A DNA stretch of 64,000 nucleotides, from assembly GCA_932521035.1 (NCBI GenBank), contig OW051496.1:1674001-1738000 (forward strand), read 5' to 3'. This document shows positions 44,401-55,021 of the stretch, in pieces; position 1 is the first letter of the stretch, and each line of letters opens with the position of its first letter. The DNA comes from Oscheius dolichura (lineage: Eukaryota > Nematoda > Chromadorea > Rhabditida > Rhabditidae). The notes beneath the pieces were generated by a model that ran no database searches, was not told the DNA's origin, and saw nothing but the letters and a program-made list of their open reading frames with translations. The translations under genes were made by a program, and so were the position numbers.

Positions 44401-46524
44401 GACTTGATGAATTAGGGCCAGTCGATCCTCGAGCCGTCTACTACCACCAGTTCCCAGAACACTTCACTTTTGTCCGTGACAGTGGCAAATGGAAGAGAAA
44501 GAAGAAGCACAACAACAATATAGGACGTGTCCACACGGCAACTCCAAAACAGAGGGAGAGATACTGTATCCGCCTTCTTCTCCACCACACCAAGGGAGCA
44601 ACATCGTATGAAGAGCTCTTCTGTGTGGAGGGGCAACAGTTTACCACAGCTTTCGACGCAGCAAAGGTTTGTTTTGCAGTTTTTTTCCCCAGTCAAACTC
44701 TTTTTTTAGGAACTGGGTCTCATTCAATCGGATGACCATTTCGATGAGGCCATGCGTGAGGCTGCCTTCTTCCGAATGCCTCATGCTTTGAGGGACACAT
44801 TCGCCACCCTCCTCGCCTTCGACGAGCCAACAAACGTCGACGAGCTTTGGGACAAGTGGAAGGGCGAGATGTCGGAAGACTTCGTGCACAGAGGCCGAAC
44901 TCCTCAAGATGCCGAAGTACTGGCCTATTATGACATCTTGGAGATGTTCCCTCCATTTGGCAACCTCATCACCGTCCAATACGACCGCCCCGCTCCAATG
45001 GACGATGACAACGTGGGCCACCAGGCCCTAGCTCAAGAAATGTTGAATAAGCTGACGCGAAAGCAGCATGAAGCCGTGTCTGCTGCCTTATCGGGACAAG
45101 AGAAGCTCATCTTCATCGACGGTCCCGGAGGAACCGGAAAGACGTTCTGTTACGAGACTGTGTACCATGCTCTCAAATGTAACAACAAGAAAGTCGTCTG
45201 CTGTGCATGGAGCGGAATCGCCGCCAATCTCCTCCCCGAAGGACGAACTGTGGCCTCGCTGTTCAAGCTGAACATCGCTCAGAACTGCGAGAGCAGCTCT
45301 ATCAAGCCGAACTCTGCAGATGGAAGATACCTCCGAGACATCGATGTCTTCATAATTGACGAGTGCAGTATGCTCTCTGTTCAGGTTAGATTCTTTACAA
45401 ACTTTTCCTAAAAATTTGCTTTAGGTCGTGAACACCATCGATACTGTTCTTCGAGAGTGTGTCAACAACATGACGGTACCATTCGGAGGCAAAACTATCC
45501 TCCTAGGTGGAGATTTCCGCCAAGTTTTGCCGATTCCGAATAAGATGGTCAGTCAAGACCCCTTCTCCGTCTGTCTGAAGCAGTCTCCCTATTTCCAAGA
45601 AGGAGGCCCGGCTACTTTCCGCCGATATGAGCTCACCGACAATATGCGAGCTGAAGGAGCCTCAGAAGACTTCAAAAATTTCCTCCTAGCTGTCGGAGAA
45701 GGCCGTATGTCCACAGACGAAGCCGGAACAATCGAGATTCCGGAAGACCTCAGGAGTTCAGGTGACCTGATCAGCGAGATCTTCGAAGATATCTACGACG
45801 ACGCGGAGCATCTCAACTCCCGGGCCATACTTTGCCCAAAGAACGTCGACGTCGACAAGATAAATCAGGAGATTCTCGACCGAATGCCAGGTAAGAACTC
45901 TAATTTTAATGGAATTCAACTTATTTTAGAAGAGAAACGAGTCTTTTTGAGTGCCGACTCGGTAGTGCAGGAGAACCCGGACGATCAGCTCCGTCTGACG
46001 GACGAGTTCCTCAATTCCCTGACTCCATCCGGTCTCTCTCATCATCGACTAGAGTTAAAGGTCGGAGCAATTGTCATGCTCAACAGAAATCTCAACGTCA
46101 AGAAGGGCCTCTGTAATGGGACAAGACTCCAGGTCGAGCGATTCCATCGACGGAATGCCATCCAATGCAAGTTCATTAACGGCGCGAGAAAGGGAAAATC
46201 CGTCATTATCCCAAGGATCGACCTCCAATCGACGAAAGGAAAAGGTATTTTGAGTATTTTGGGTTTCGGATTCATCTATTTTCAGGAATGTCCTTCGTCT
46301 TGAAGAGGAGACAGTTCCCTCTGAAGCTCGCGTTCGGCATGACGATCAACAAGGCCCAAGGCCAGTCTCTCCAGAAAGTTGGAGTCTATCTGCCGACCGA
46401 GTGTTTCTCCCATGGCCAACTTTATGTTGCCTTCTCGCGAGCCAAGGCAGCCGATGGCCTCAAGGTATTAGTGGAGGGCGGAAAGGTTCGTACCGCCAAC
46501 GTCGTCGACAGACGTGTACTGTGA
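41430..46524 (+). CDS. Helitron Rep-helicase (RepHel)
   Basis: Spliced gene of about eleven exons with short introns. The N terminus MSFPIDDYDDMDDIPLDRLR is followed by a charged Arg/Glu/Ala coiled coil and a zinc-finger-like LNCSHCGAKFFAGE. The HUH Rep nuclease shows the HUH motif in KRGLPHVHWLITL and the two-tyrosine motif in VKYLFK|YVYKG. The Pif1-type SF1 helicase shows GPGGTGKTF (Walker A), VFIIDECSM (Walker B), ILLGGDFRQVLPI, LTDNMRAEG, GLCNGTRLQ, and AFGMTINKAQGQSLQKVGVY with QLYVAFSRA near the C terminus. The enzyme nicks and unwinds DNA for rolling-circle transposition in the nucleus. All motifs expected for catalysis are present, and exon phases agree throughout. The coding part is GC-richer than the surrounding genome. 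Confidence 0.92.
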
Positions 46525-46774
46525 TATTATTTTGTTCTGTTGTTTCGTTGTTCATTTTAATTTTACCGAATAAATCGAAAAAATTAAAGGCTGTTTCTTA
46601 TTTTTGAAGTTGCGAAATCGCCCGTTTTGCCATTACGAAATACTTGCGAAATCGATTACGAAATAGTTGCGAAATCGTTATGAAATCGATTATGAAATCG
46701 ATTGCGAAATAGTTACGAAATCGCTACAGGGACCCGTCCAGACGCAGCCCGCCGAAGGCGGGCGTCGCGGCTGG

Positions 46775-47436
46775 TGGTTTTTTAAACTTTTTCTTCATTC
46801 TGGTCACGTTATCTCAAAAATAAGGCCCGGAAGGTCCAAATCTTTGCAAATTCGTTCCTTTCTCTAAATACTGCTTTTTTTTTGGAGAGTAGCAGCAATT
46901 TAAAGAGGATTCCTCTCTGTACTTAGACTTTCTTTATGCCGATTACCAATAACAAACACGGGGTTTAACCAAAAAAAATGTATTCTTTGGCAAAGCAACA
47001 TGCGATCTGCTATATAATTTTGTCGACGCGCACTACTCCGCTAAACCTACGAACCTCTCTTCCTACAATACCATCGGAAATAGGCCTTCTTCTTTTTAGA
47101 ACCTTCACTTTCCGTTAGTTCTCTCCGATTACTAATAACAAAGCGCCTTATTCCTTGTGCAACCTTCTCCCTCATAAAATTTCTTCTTCCACTGCTTATT
47201 GGTTATCGGAGTCCTCTTCTTCAAAAGAATTACTCCGGATGTGCGGGAGACCTCTTGCCTAACAGAATATTCTCTCAAACACTGTATTCCGCATAACAGT
47301 AGGTCTCCTGGCTTCGGGACCTATATTCACCCATACTGGTTGTAATTTTTTTGTTCATCTTCTGCTCTCGGAGACTTGTCTGGCGATCTCATAGGACGAA
47401 AGTCCACGGACAGCTACAGATGCAAACGCGGCGCGG
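46775..47436. other. Intergenic
   Basis: No gene recognised. Confidence 0.3.
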
Positions 47437-47460
47437 AAATTTCATTGACCGGCTAAAGTT

Positions 47461-47754
47461 CGATTGAGATTTTTTAGAAATAAGCTCATTTTAATGGGAG
47501 GTATCTGGAAAGAAACATATAGAAACACCGTCTGGGAACTGGATCCTCTACAACCAAATACTGAATGGAAACCGCTGCCACCTATGAAATTGGAGGATAT
47601 CAAGGAGTAAAATTGCCACACTTGAGTCGAGTTGAAATATTCGATGGAGAACGGTGGCGAGATGGACCATCTCTTCCTTATAAATGGAGTTGTATGTCCT
47701 CTGTGATTATTCCCCAACACTTGGCTGATCGTCTTTGTCATTACGCAACATAGC
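47461..47754 (+). pseudogene. Kelch module fragment with internal deletion (K4)
   Basis: Matches exon B of K2/K3 from RNKLILMGGIWKETY through WELDPLQPNTEWKPLPPMK. Here about 52 bp present in K2 are missing and the frame shifts. It then continues [37 protein letters not shown] and ADRLCHYAT with a stop at 47752. No upstream blades or N-terminal domain. Short inverted sequences (CATTGACCGGCT / AGCCGGTCAATG) lie on either side at 47440 and 47929. Confidence 0.75.
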
Positions 47755-47759
47755 ATCCA

Positions 47760-48337
47760 ATAAATTATTTGGACTCATGGTCTCCGGGACAAGAAAACTC
47801 AGCTGAAATTATAGGAGAAAATCAAAAGCACAGAAACACAAAGACCATGAGAACTATTTCAATACATTGGAAAACATTTCAATGGAAAATCCAAGGTTTT
47901 AGCTAGAAAGTTCGGCTCTACTTTCTTTCAGCCGGTCAATGAGATTCTTGCCGCCATATTTACAATTCCAGCTTCCTCATTTCTCGGCCATTTTTAAAAA
48001 TTCAAGCACTATCTTGGAGAGCAAATAAATGTAAATAAATGCGGTATTCAAATCGAGCCTTCTCCGACCGTTGTCTAGCCAAAAGAACAAGAAATTACTG
48101 CACAGATTAGGAAAATTTCTTTGGCAGAACGTTGCCAGAGTAAAGCCCTGCCGCCCTGCCAAGTAAAAAGCATCAGTGGAACAAAAAGTCGTACTTTCTT
48201 ATCGGCCGTGATAAAGGACTGAAGAACAGAAACGTGTTTATCAGCGTGGCTCACCTTCAATAAGTCGTTTGTACCCAGCTCCTGGCCATTTTCGCATTTT
48301 TATCCCTGTAAATATCCCCTCTTTTTAGATTAAAAGA
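47760..48337. other. Intergenic
   Basis: No gene recognised apart from the inverted CATTGACCGGCT copy near 47929. Confidence 0.3.
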
Positions 48338-49500
48338 TGGAAGATGATCCGGTATTGAAAATGTACGAAGCTCAGGCGATTGCGGTGGAAAAACAGGAGG
48401 AAATTGATAGATTGAAAAGGGAAAAGGAAGAATTGAAAGAGAGATTGCGATCACTTGAACTGGGTGAGTAGTTTTATCAATAAATGAACTATTTTTCCAG
48501 AAAAGGCTGCTAATTCCAATAATAAGCTAGACGATGGTGAATTTTTTTTCAGTTTGGGCAGCTATAAACGAGCTGAAAGGGCAGTTTAGCGATGTCGGGG
48601 AAGTTCTTGCCGGTTTAAATAATTCACAAGAAGGGAAAAGCGAAGAAATGAACAATTTAAAACAGAAGAATGCGATGTTGGACATTTCACAAGAGAAGAT
48701 CGGCCTCGATGTGAACAATTTACAAAATCAGGACCGTCTTTTTCAGCGAAATATTGAAGGAATCTCTCTAAAAAGTGAAATTATAGTCTGAACCATTATA
48801 CAAGTTTTTCAGTTGATCGAATGGAAACAAATCCGTTTCCTTTTGAAAAATTGCCGTTTTGACTTTTGCCACAGCGTGGCCGTCCCCAAACGCCCGACAC
48901 GCCCGAAATTGGCCCTTTTGCCCATTTATGGCCCGGAAATCTTCCTCCTAATTAGATCAAGTAGTTATTCAATTTTACAAGATTTTCAGAGATATGATAA
49001 AGCGTAGAGCTTCTGCAGCCGCAGCAATATGCAATGACAGAATAATTGTTTGTGGAGGATGGATTGATGGAAGTACCTTTACGAATACAGTCGAGTGTTT
49101 TGATCCTGTAGCTGGCTGTTGGACTTACCTTCCTGATATGCCTGTCTCACTTTGGGGCCATGCTCTCGTCTCTTATGATAATAACCTCATTCTAATGGGA
49201 GGTTCTAGTGAAAAATCGCGAAATACCGTATGGGGAATTGACCCTCGACGACCAAATGCAAAATGGATGGGATTGCCCTCAATGCTACATATTTCTGTTT
49301 ACCTGACTGGAATAGTTTTTGACAAAGAAATCTATGCAATTGGTGGACGAGAATCGTACGCGCTCGATCTGTGTGGAGTGGATATATTCGATGGAGAACG
49401 CTGGCGACGGGGTCCGTTTCTTCCATTTCAATGGTGTCGTATGTCTTCTGTTATTGTTCCCCAAAGTTTTGCGGATCGTCTATGTTTTTATAAACAATGA
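48338..49500 (+). CDS. Coiled-coil/kelch protein lacking the first half-propeller (K5)
   Basis: Starts at 48338 with [20 protein letters not shown], closely matching the K2 N terminus, and continues [20 protein letters not shown]. The next exon reads VWAAINELKGQFSDVGEVLA and NLQNQDRLFQRNIEG. Then comes kelch exon B only (RDMIKRRASAAAAICNDRII ... ADRLCFYKQ, stop at 49498). Kelch exon A is missing from its expected place: the intron before 48994 holds a repeat fragment (CGCCCGAAATTGG...GCCCATTTATGG) instead. A 75-bp piece of exon A lies downstream at 49650. Only about three blades remain, too few for a closed propeller, so this copy may be non-functional. Confidence 0.7.
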
Positions 49501-49649
49501 AACGTAATAAATTCTTCTATACACAGTCAACTATAAGTAGAAAGAACCCCTCACTTACACGGGAAACTAGAGATTAAACAAATATGATTCACCCTTTTAT
49601 GAGCTCCTCTCCAATGAGTTTCTTGCTGTATTCCAACATTTCCGACTTT

Positions 49650-49724
49650 AGATTTTGATCGTGGGAGGAGTGAGAGATAATCGCACCGCATATGCCGGTA
49701 TGGCAGTGTTGACTGCTGACGGAG
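49650..49724 (+). pseudogene. Fragment of kelch exon A
   Basis: After TTTAG the frame reads ILIVGGVRDNRTAYAGMAVL then TAD. This matches the start of exon A in K2 and K3, then changes abruptly to unrelated sequence (GGQDFVPLLYG). Confidence 0.65.
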
Positions 49725-49999
49725 GCCAGGACTTTGTCCCCCTCCTTTATGGGCATGCCAAATTTTGTCAGCACGAAATGGGTCACCACTTCAAGAGGTA
49801 TTCCATGTTTCCTTGTTCACAGTCCTTTGGAAAAAGAAAGAGCGGAAGAGAAGAGCTGCCAATAAAATAGACCCCCTGGGCAAATATGCGTCAACGTCTT
49901 TATGTCTTCCTGTCGAGCGTGAGATCAAATGGAAGAGCAATTCGTCGTGGCCATTTAAGTGCCTTTTCCTATCGACTTTCTCCACCAAGCAGACGAGCA

Positions 50000-52274
50000 A
50001 TGCTACCCGGTAATATTCATTCAGTTAAAATTTATTATTAATGAAGAAATTCCGTTTTATACCGTAGAAGATGTTGAAAGTTTGAGACTTATAAAACGTG
50101 GCGGTGGGGGAATGGTTTCTGTAGGGAAACTTGAGGATTTTGGGTAAGTTCTAGAAAGAGGAGAAGTTTTTCTTTAGACAAATTGCGGTAAAACAGTTTA
50201 TTGGGTCACAAGAACAATCCCTCGAGAAGTACAAAAAGGAGATAGAAATTCTATATAAGGTATTTCTCACCTATACCTGGGCTTCCCAGATACCTCAATT
50301 TGACTTCTCGCTAGGAATCGACTGCGATTCCCTCGTTTTACTATTTTAGAAAAACCCTCCTCTCCCTCTAATTCCCGAGATCATTTAGAGTTATTATTCA
50401 AAAGAAATATCTAAAATTCCAGCACAGGCACCCAAATATCATCCAATTATACGGAATACTTGTCGACGGAGTTGATAAAACAATATATTTGGGCTATGTG
50501 ATGGAATACGTGAAAGATGGAAGCCTTTACGACGGTTTGATACTTTTTGGGGGAGATTATTCCAAGTTTTAGTCATTTACAACAAGGAGAAAAGCTACAA
50601 TTTGAGGGAAATTTATGTTTGGATAGAGCAAATTGCCCGTGGTTTGCAATTTCTGCATAGAAATGGAATTATTCATCGGGATATCAAGCCAGAAAAGTAG
50701 GGGAATACGTTTGAAAACTCCGTTGGGTTTCAGTATTTTGGTGACTGCTGTTCAGCTAAAATTAGTCGACTTTGGAATAGCCAAGAATGTTGATCGCAGT
50801 ACAACGGCAGGGTAGGTTCACTTTTCTTCTTCTCTTCTTTCCCCATGCCCTCTCCCATTTTTCTATCTTTCCCGGATACTCACAAATTCTATTCAGAGCT
50901 GAAACAACCCGATATATGGCACCCGAGGTAATACGGGGAAAAAGCAGCACATCTTCTGATGTCTATTCGTTAGCAATAACTGTTTGGGAAATATTCCATA
51001 AAAAGTAATAATTCCACTCTTTCAAACCATTTATTGTAGGATACCATATAACGGGTTGGGAAACGTGGCACACTATATTCTTGCGAACAAAATTCTCGCG
51101 GGCGCCCGCCCCAGAATAGAAACAGATAAAATGGACAAGGACATGGCAACATTAATACGAAGGGATCATAACGCCTTACCTTTCTATGTGTTTTTTTTTA
51201 GATGTTGGCAAGCAAACCCACCCGATAGGCTGACAGTAAAAGAAATTATTGATATTTTTGGAGAGAAAGTAGATCGTCTCTCAGGACAGCAAATGGGATC
51301 GAACACAGTGAGTGAGACATTCAGATCTCCTTTAATTAATAAGTAAATCAGCGTGCGGATAAAAATGTCGGGAATTTACAAAAAAGAACGGAGGAAGTCA
51401 CGGTAACTGGTTAGTTTGATGCTGTATTATTTTTTGAGTCCACTTTTTTGACTAATTCTGGACCAACTAATTCCCAATTCGCAGTTTTTTCAGTTAATCG
51501 AAACGAAGTAGCAAACGTTTTTAATACTTTGGAGGAAAAAGTAGGAAGTGTTTCAAGAGAAAAAGAACGGGAAACGGTGAGTTTTGCTGTTGGCTAAACA
51601 ACCCAGATTGAGATATTGATCGCGGGAGGATCGAGAGATAGGGGAAGATTTGATGCTATGGCAGTATTGAGCGGTGACCGGTCAGAATGGATAGAATTAA
51701 ATTTGAAACTACCTTATAACGCTGATGGCAGTGGAGCAGTCTATCTCAATGGGGAAATATATCTATTCGGTGGTGTCAATTATCCTAACGCGTTGCATAA
51801 ATTGCACAAAAATATGGAATGGATACGACTGGCTGATATGAATGAGAGGCGGAGATATATTACAAATAGTTGTTTGGAATGGAATGGATACATTTGGGTA
51901 TTTGGAGAAGTGCACCTCGATATTACCATTCCCTCGTTTGTTATAGAAATAAGCTGGTTGTAATAGGAGGTATCGATGGAAGAGATGGCTCTACCACAGT
52001 TCTGGAATTGGATCCACTGGAGAAAAATGGACAGTGGAAAGAGTTGTCACCCTTAACCACAACTAGTTGTCTTTTTGTTGCAGCAGTTCTTGGTCGAGAA
52101 ATCATTACAATTGACCGGAACTCTGATAACGTACAAATATTTGCCGGAATCAATTGGCGTGTCGGCCCCTCTTTCCCCCTAGCGCTGGAATATTATCACC
52201 CTCCGTCTGCTGTTCTCGTTCCTCAAGAGTTCGCGGATCGTCTTTCTTCTTATCCGATCGATTTAAAACAATAA
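50000..52274 (+). CDS. Protein kinase-kelch fusion, kelch part partly deleted (K6)
   Basis: Starts at 50000 with MLP, a 37-nt intron, then EIPFYTVEDVESL. Kinase motifs: RGGGGMVSVGKL, IAVKQF, EKYKKEIEIL, HRHPNIIQLYGILV, YVMEYVKDGSLYD, HRDIKPEN|ILV, LVDFGIAKN, AETTRYMAPEV, SDVYSLAITVWEI, CWQANPPDRLTVKEII. Exon borders match K3 one for one. The linker (NEVANVFNTLEEKVGSVSRE) and exon A (ILIAGGSRD to WVFGE) follow. At about 51906 exon A jumps into exon B (YYHSLVCYRNKLVVIGG) in another frame, so the intervening blade and half of exon B are missing. The frame then continues to ADRLSSYPIDLKQ, ending at 52274. The kinase half looks functional; the propeller is broken unless splicing rescues it. Confidence 0.7.
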
Positions 52275-52279
52275 ATAAT

Positions 52280-52950
52280 TCGAGAGATCATAGCGAAATT
52301 GAGAGGATATTTTTTGAGGGAGTATTAAAAAAAGAAAGAGGGGGACGTGTTTCTCGACAAAAAGAAAAAAAACTAAGTGAATCACGAGACCTTGCACATT
52401 TTGTCTAGCCAGGGAATAGTACGACCTTGCTATTAGCTCACGAGGGGTTGAATTTGCCGTTTTTGCCTAATAAAAGGGGGTTTTACAGGAAAATACCCAA
52501 ACGCCAACCTTATTTTCAAACTTCCAACCCTCATAACTCGATGACACGATGTGCTTCAATACGTGAGTTTGGTAGAAAAACGAATGGAATCAGTAGATTT
52601 TCTAATTTCTAATCAAATATAAGTATTCCCTAAAGCAGAAAACAACATTGTTTTCGTCGAAAATCAGTATTTTTATAAATTTTTACCGTTTTTATTCAAA
52701 AATTTGGGTATATTACTGACATTTCAATGGGTTTTCCTCGTAGTGGTTCTTTTTGTAATTTTTGATAGAGGAATGTTGTATTGAAATATTTTTAGAAAGT
52801 TAGAGGCCAGTTGAATAAGTAGAAAAATAACCGGAAAAAAAATAAATTATTCCCGAAGCGAAGAAAAACTGATTGTATTTTGTTTTACCGAAACCACAAA
52901 TACTTCCACTAGCTTCTTTCTTTTCAATTTTGATTTCCCATACTTGCATT
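52280..52950. other. Intergenic, very AT-rich
   Basis: No gene recognised. Confidence 0.3.
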
Positions 52951-52954
52951 TCAG

Positions 52955-53139
52955 TCTTGTTGGAAATGAGCCCGAAAAAGAAGAAGACGAGAAATTCCGC
53001 GGCCCAACAATGATGGATAAAGGCTATTGGGACAATAAGGTAAGGAATTTATCACTGGAGCGTGTTTACTTACCCACTGAAATTATAGGGAATGTACTAC
53101 CAAGGCCCTAACCGGGATCAGCCCCTTCATCCTGGATAA
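52955..53139 (+). CDS. Two terminal exons of an unrecognised gene
   Basis: After a TTTCAG acceptor: LVGNEPEKEEDEKFRGPTMM then DKGYWDNK. A GTAAGG donor at 53040, a 49-nt intron, then GMYYQGPNRDQPLHPG and TAA at 53137. Phases agree, and an AATAAA follows near 53253. Acidic then Tyr/Gly/Pro-rich; family not recognised. Upstream exons were not found. Confidence 0.4.
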
Positions 53140-53396
53140 TTCGCTCTCTTTTCAACAGAAAATCTCTATTTTCCCTGTGTATATTCTGTATTTTTTGAAC
53201 TGTAATTATCTTTTTTTTCTATGTTCCCCTGGAAATATATGACCACGCTTTAGAATAAAGTGTCAATTGATTGAGGGCGTATACTACGAAATACTATTTT
53301 TCTTGGGCAAAAACTTGAAGAACTCTTCTCGTTTCATCGAGGCTCTTTATAGAAATTCAGCAACGGCTTTCAATAAGCCGGAACTGGAAAAGATAA

Positions 53397-53675
53397 CCAG
53401 GATCATACATGGGCAAACGCCCGGGCCCGCCACGTTACATAACATATCATCGGTCTAAGTTTGTGAGGCTACAGGTTTTTTTCCCAGGGCGGTTGAGATG
53501 TGACTGGGTTCACTAGAATCGCCTTGACGTGCTCTCTAACTAGGTCTTTGAATTTTTGAAATCGATAAAGAATGACCGAGATATAGGCACAAACTGCCGA
53601 CACTCCCGTCTACGCCCAAAACCGGGCGCGCCCGAAATTGGGCGTTTTGCCCATGTATGACCAGGATTGCCTCAT
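53397..53675. repeat. Inverted-repeat element (ATCATACATGGGCAAACGCCC ends)
   Basis: The left end CATACATGGGCAAACGCCC pairs with the right end GGGCGTTTTGCCCATGTATG. A related piece (CACGCCCGAAATTGGCCC, TTTTGCCCATTTATGG) lies in an intron of K5 at 48895-48930. Confidence 0.45.
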
Positions 53676-53679
53676 TCCA

Positions 53680-54380
53680 ACCTGGAGATTACTGTAAACA
53701 GAATGAAGTGTATCTTTTTACTACCAGTAGAGTCAATTTCCAATGGGAAGGAAAGGCGTTGCAGGAACAGTTTACCATCAAATTTTCTAGTTTCTCCAAG
53801 ATCGGAGAACAAAATTTCTTCTTTTTTTCTTTGGAAATAGACTATGGCACGGTTTGTAACATTTCTAGACCTATCCCCTCCAGTTGGACGTCTTTTTTAG
53901 TGGTAAAAAAAAATAAAACGACGTTGTTGTTGTTTCCAGTAGTTTATATATTCAACTTGGTACAGATTTTTTTCGATGGAGTATCGAAGTAGCTAGCCTT
54001 TTCCTATACATGAGCGAGAAATTAGCATTTTGCTCCGGTGTATTTCCAGTTAAAAAACCACTACCGTATTTCGCATACCCTAAACTTTCTTTTCTTGTAA
54101 TCTCTATCAAAACTAGCTCATAGAGCAGAAAACGTTGGCCTTGTTTAGTTAGCCGGTTTTGTAGAAATTGCGCTTCAAAAGGCCATTATATTGATACTCT
54201 CCCCATTGTCTTTGCTGATCGTAACAAATTCTAACCCCCTTTCTATTGTAGTCTGTTTACAACAGAAATTTCACGTTTCTTCGATATTTTAGAGCTTGCA
54301 GCTTTTTTGTTTGCTGTTCCACGGCTGCGCGACATTCAATTCGGCTCAGTCCTCGATAGTATATCCGTTGCACCCGTAAA
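53680..54380. other. Intergenic
   Basis: An open frame at 53657-53992 has no recognisable domain. Nothing else supported. Confidence 0.3.
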
Positions 54381-54404
54381 GTCTCGCCATAAAATTTTAA
54401 ACAA

Positions 54405-54827
54405 GATAGACGTTAAAAACATAAGCAACGTCGAATTATTCGAGCGCAGGACGCAGTTGGTGAGTTTTTGAGTGCGGTGAGGGAGAACGTTGGCCCCCTG
54501 AATGTTCTTTTTATTTCAATCCAGGAAGGCCTAAACGCTCCAAATCCCATCTACTGAAATATCCCCAAATCAATCATTTGTAGTCCTAAAAAGAATTAGA
54601 GCTTAGCCAAGTAGCGTAGGAATTGAATTGCGGCCCTTTTACCCTGTCTAGAGAGCAGAAACAAGTCTACCCGTCCTATTTTTTGGGCAATTTGTTTCTT
54701 CTTGATGTTATGACAAGGGCGTAGCTTACTGGGCTTCTTTATTTAACATGCTACCGTTATTCTCCAATTCCAACAGAGCAAGATTATTATGTGGTCGGCG
54801 GGAAAGCTTTATGTTTTGGGTAAAGTA
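54405..54827 (+). repeat. Segmental duplication, copy 2
   Basis: Copy of 39385-39789 starting inside the right half of the Mutator-like MITE and carrying its TSD (CCCTGAATG) and 350 bp of flank. Confidence 0.75.
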
Positions 54828-55021
54828 TCTCCCCTTATTAAAGCTCTATGGTGTTTGTTTGTCTATCCGATGGGAAAGTGTCCGACGGTAAAGGGATTAT
54901 TAATTTTTTAATCCCGGGGGCCGCCGCAGGCGGTCGTCGGCAGAAGAGCGGAAAGGTCGCCACAGGTCGAAACGGATAATTCTAACAAGACGACAGCCGT
55001 AGGCTGCCGAAGGCCCGCTGG
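54828..55021 (+). mobile_element. 194-bp non-autonomous Helitron
   Basis: Begins TCTCCCCTTATTAAAGCTC after A and ends with a CAGCC/GGCTG hairpin and CCCGCTGG before T. Its first 40 bp resemble the autonomous element at 40812 (ATTAAAGC.CTA..GTGT.TGT.TGTCT). The paralogous segment at 39789 shows the empty site. Confidence 0.75.

Larger units (their letters stand above)
40812..46774 (+). mobile_element. Complete autonomous Helitron (rolling-circle transposon)
   Basis: Starts TCCTATATATTAAAGCGC after an A, ends CTGG before a T. The 3' end carries the perfect hairpin GCCCGCC/GGCGGGC eight nt before the terminus. It encodes one spliced Rep-helicase. Length 5,963 bp. The coding frame has no visible stop or frameshift, so it looks recent. 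The 5' 400 bp hold three degenerate tRNA-like B-box units (40868-41240). TTGCGAAAT-type repeats are found near 41272, 43146 and 46610-46725. Confidence 0.85.

Noticed and set aside
46610-46725. CRISPR-like array from the regular GCGAAATCG repeats
   Set aside because: Repeats are too short and degenerate, spacers are absent, and the context is a eukaryotic Helitron end.
53657-53992. 111-codon plus-strand frame
   Set aside because: Begins inside an inverted-repeat element and has no domain, signal peptide or splice support.
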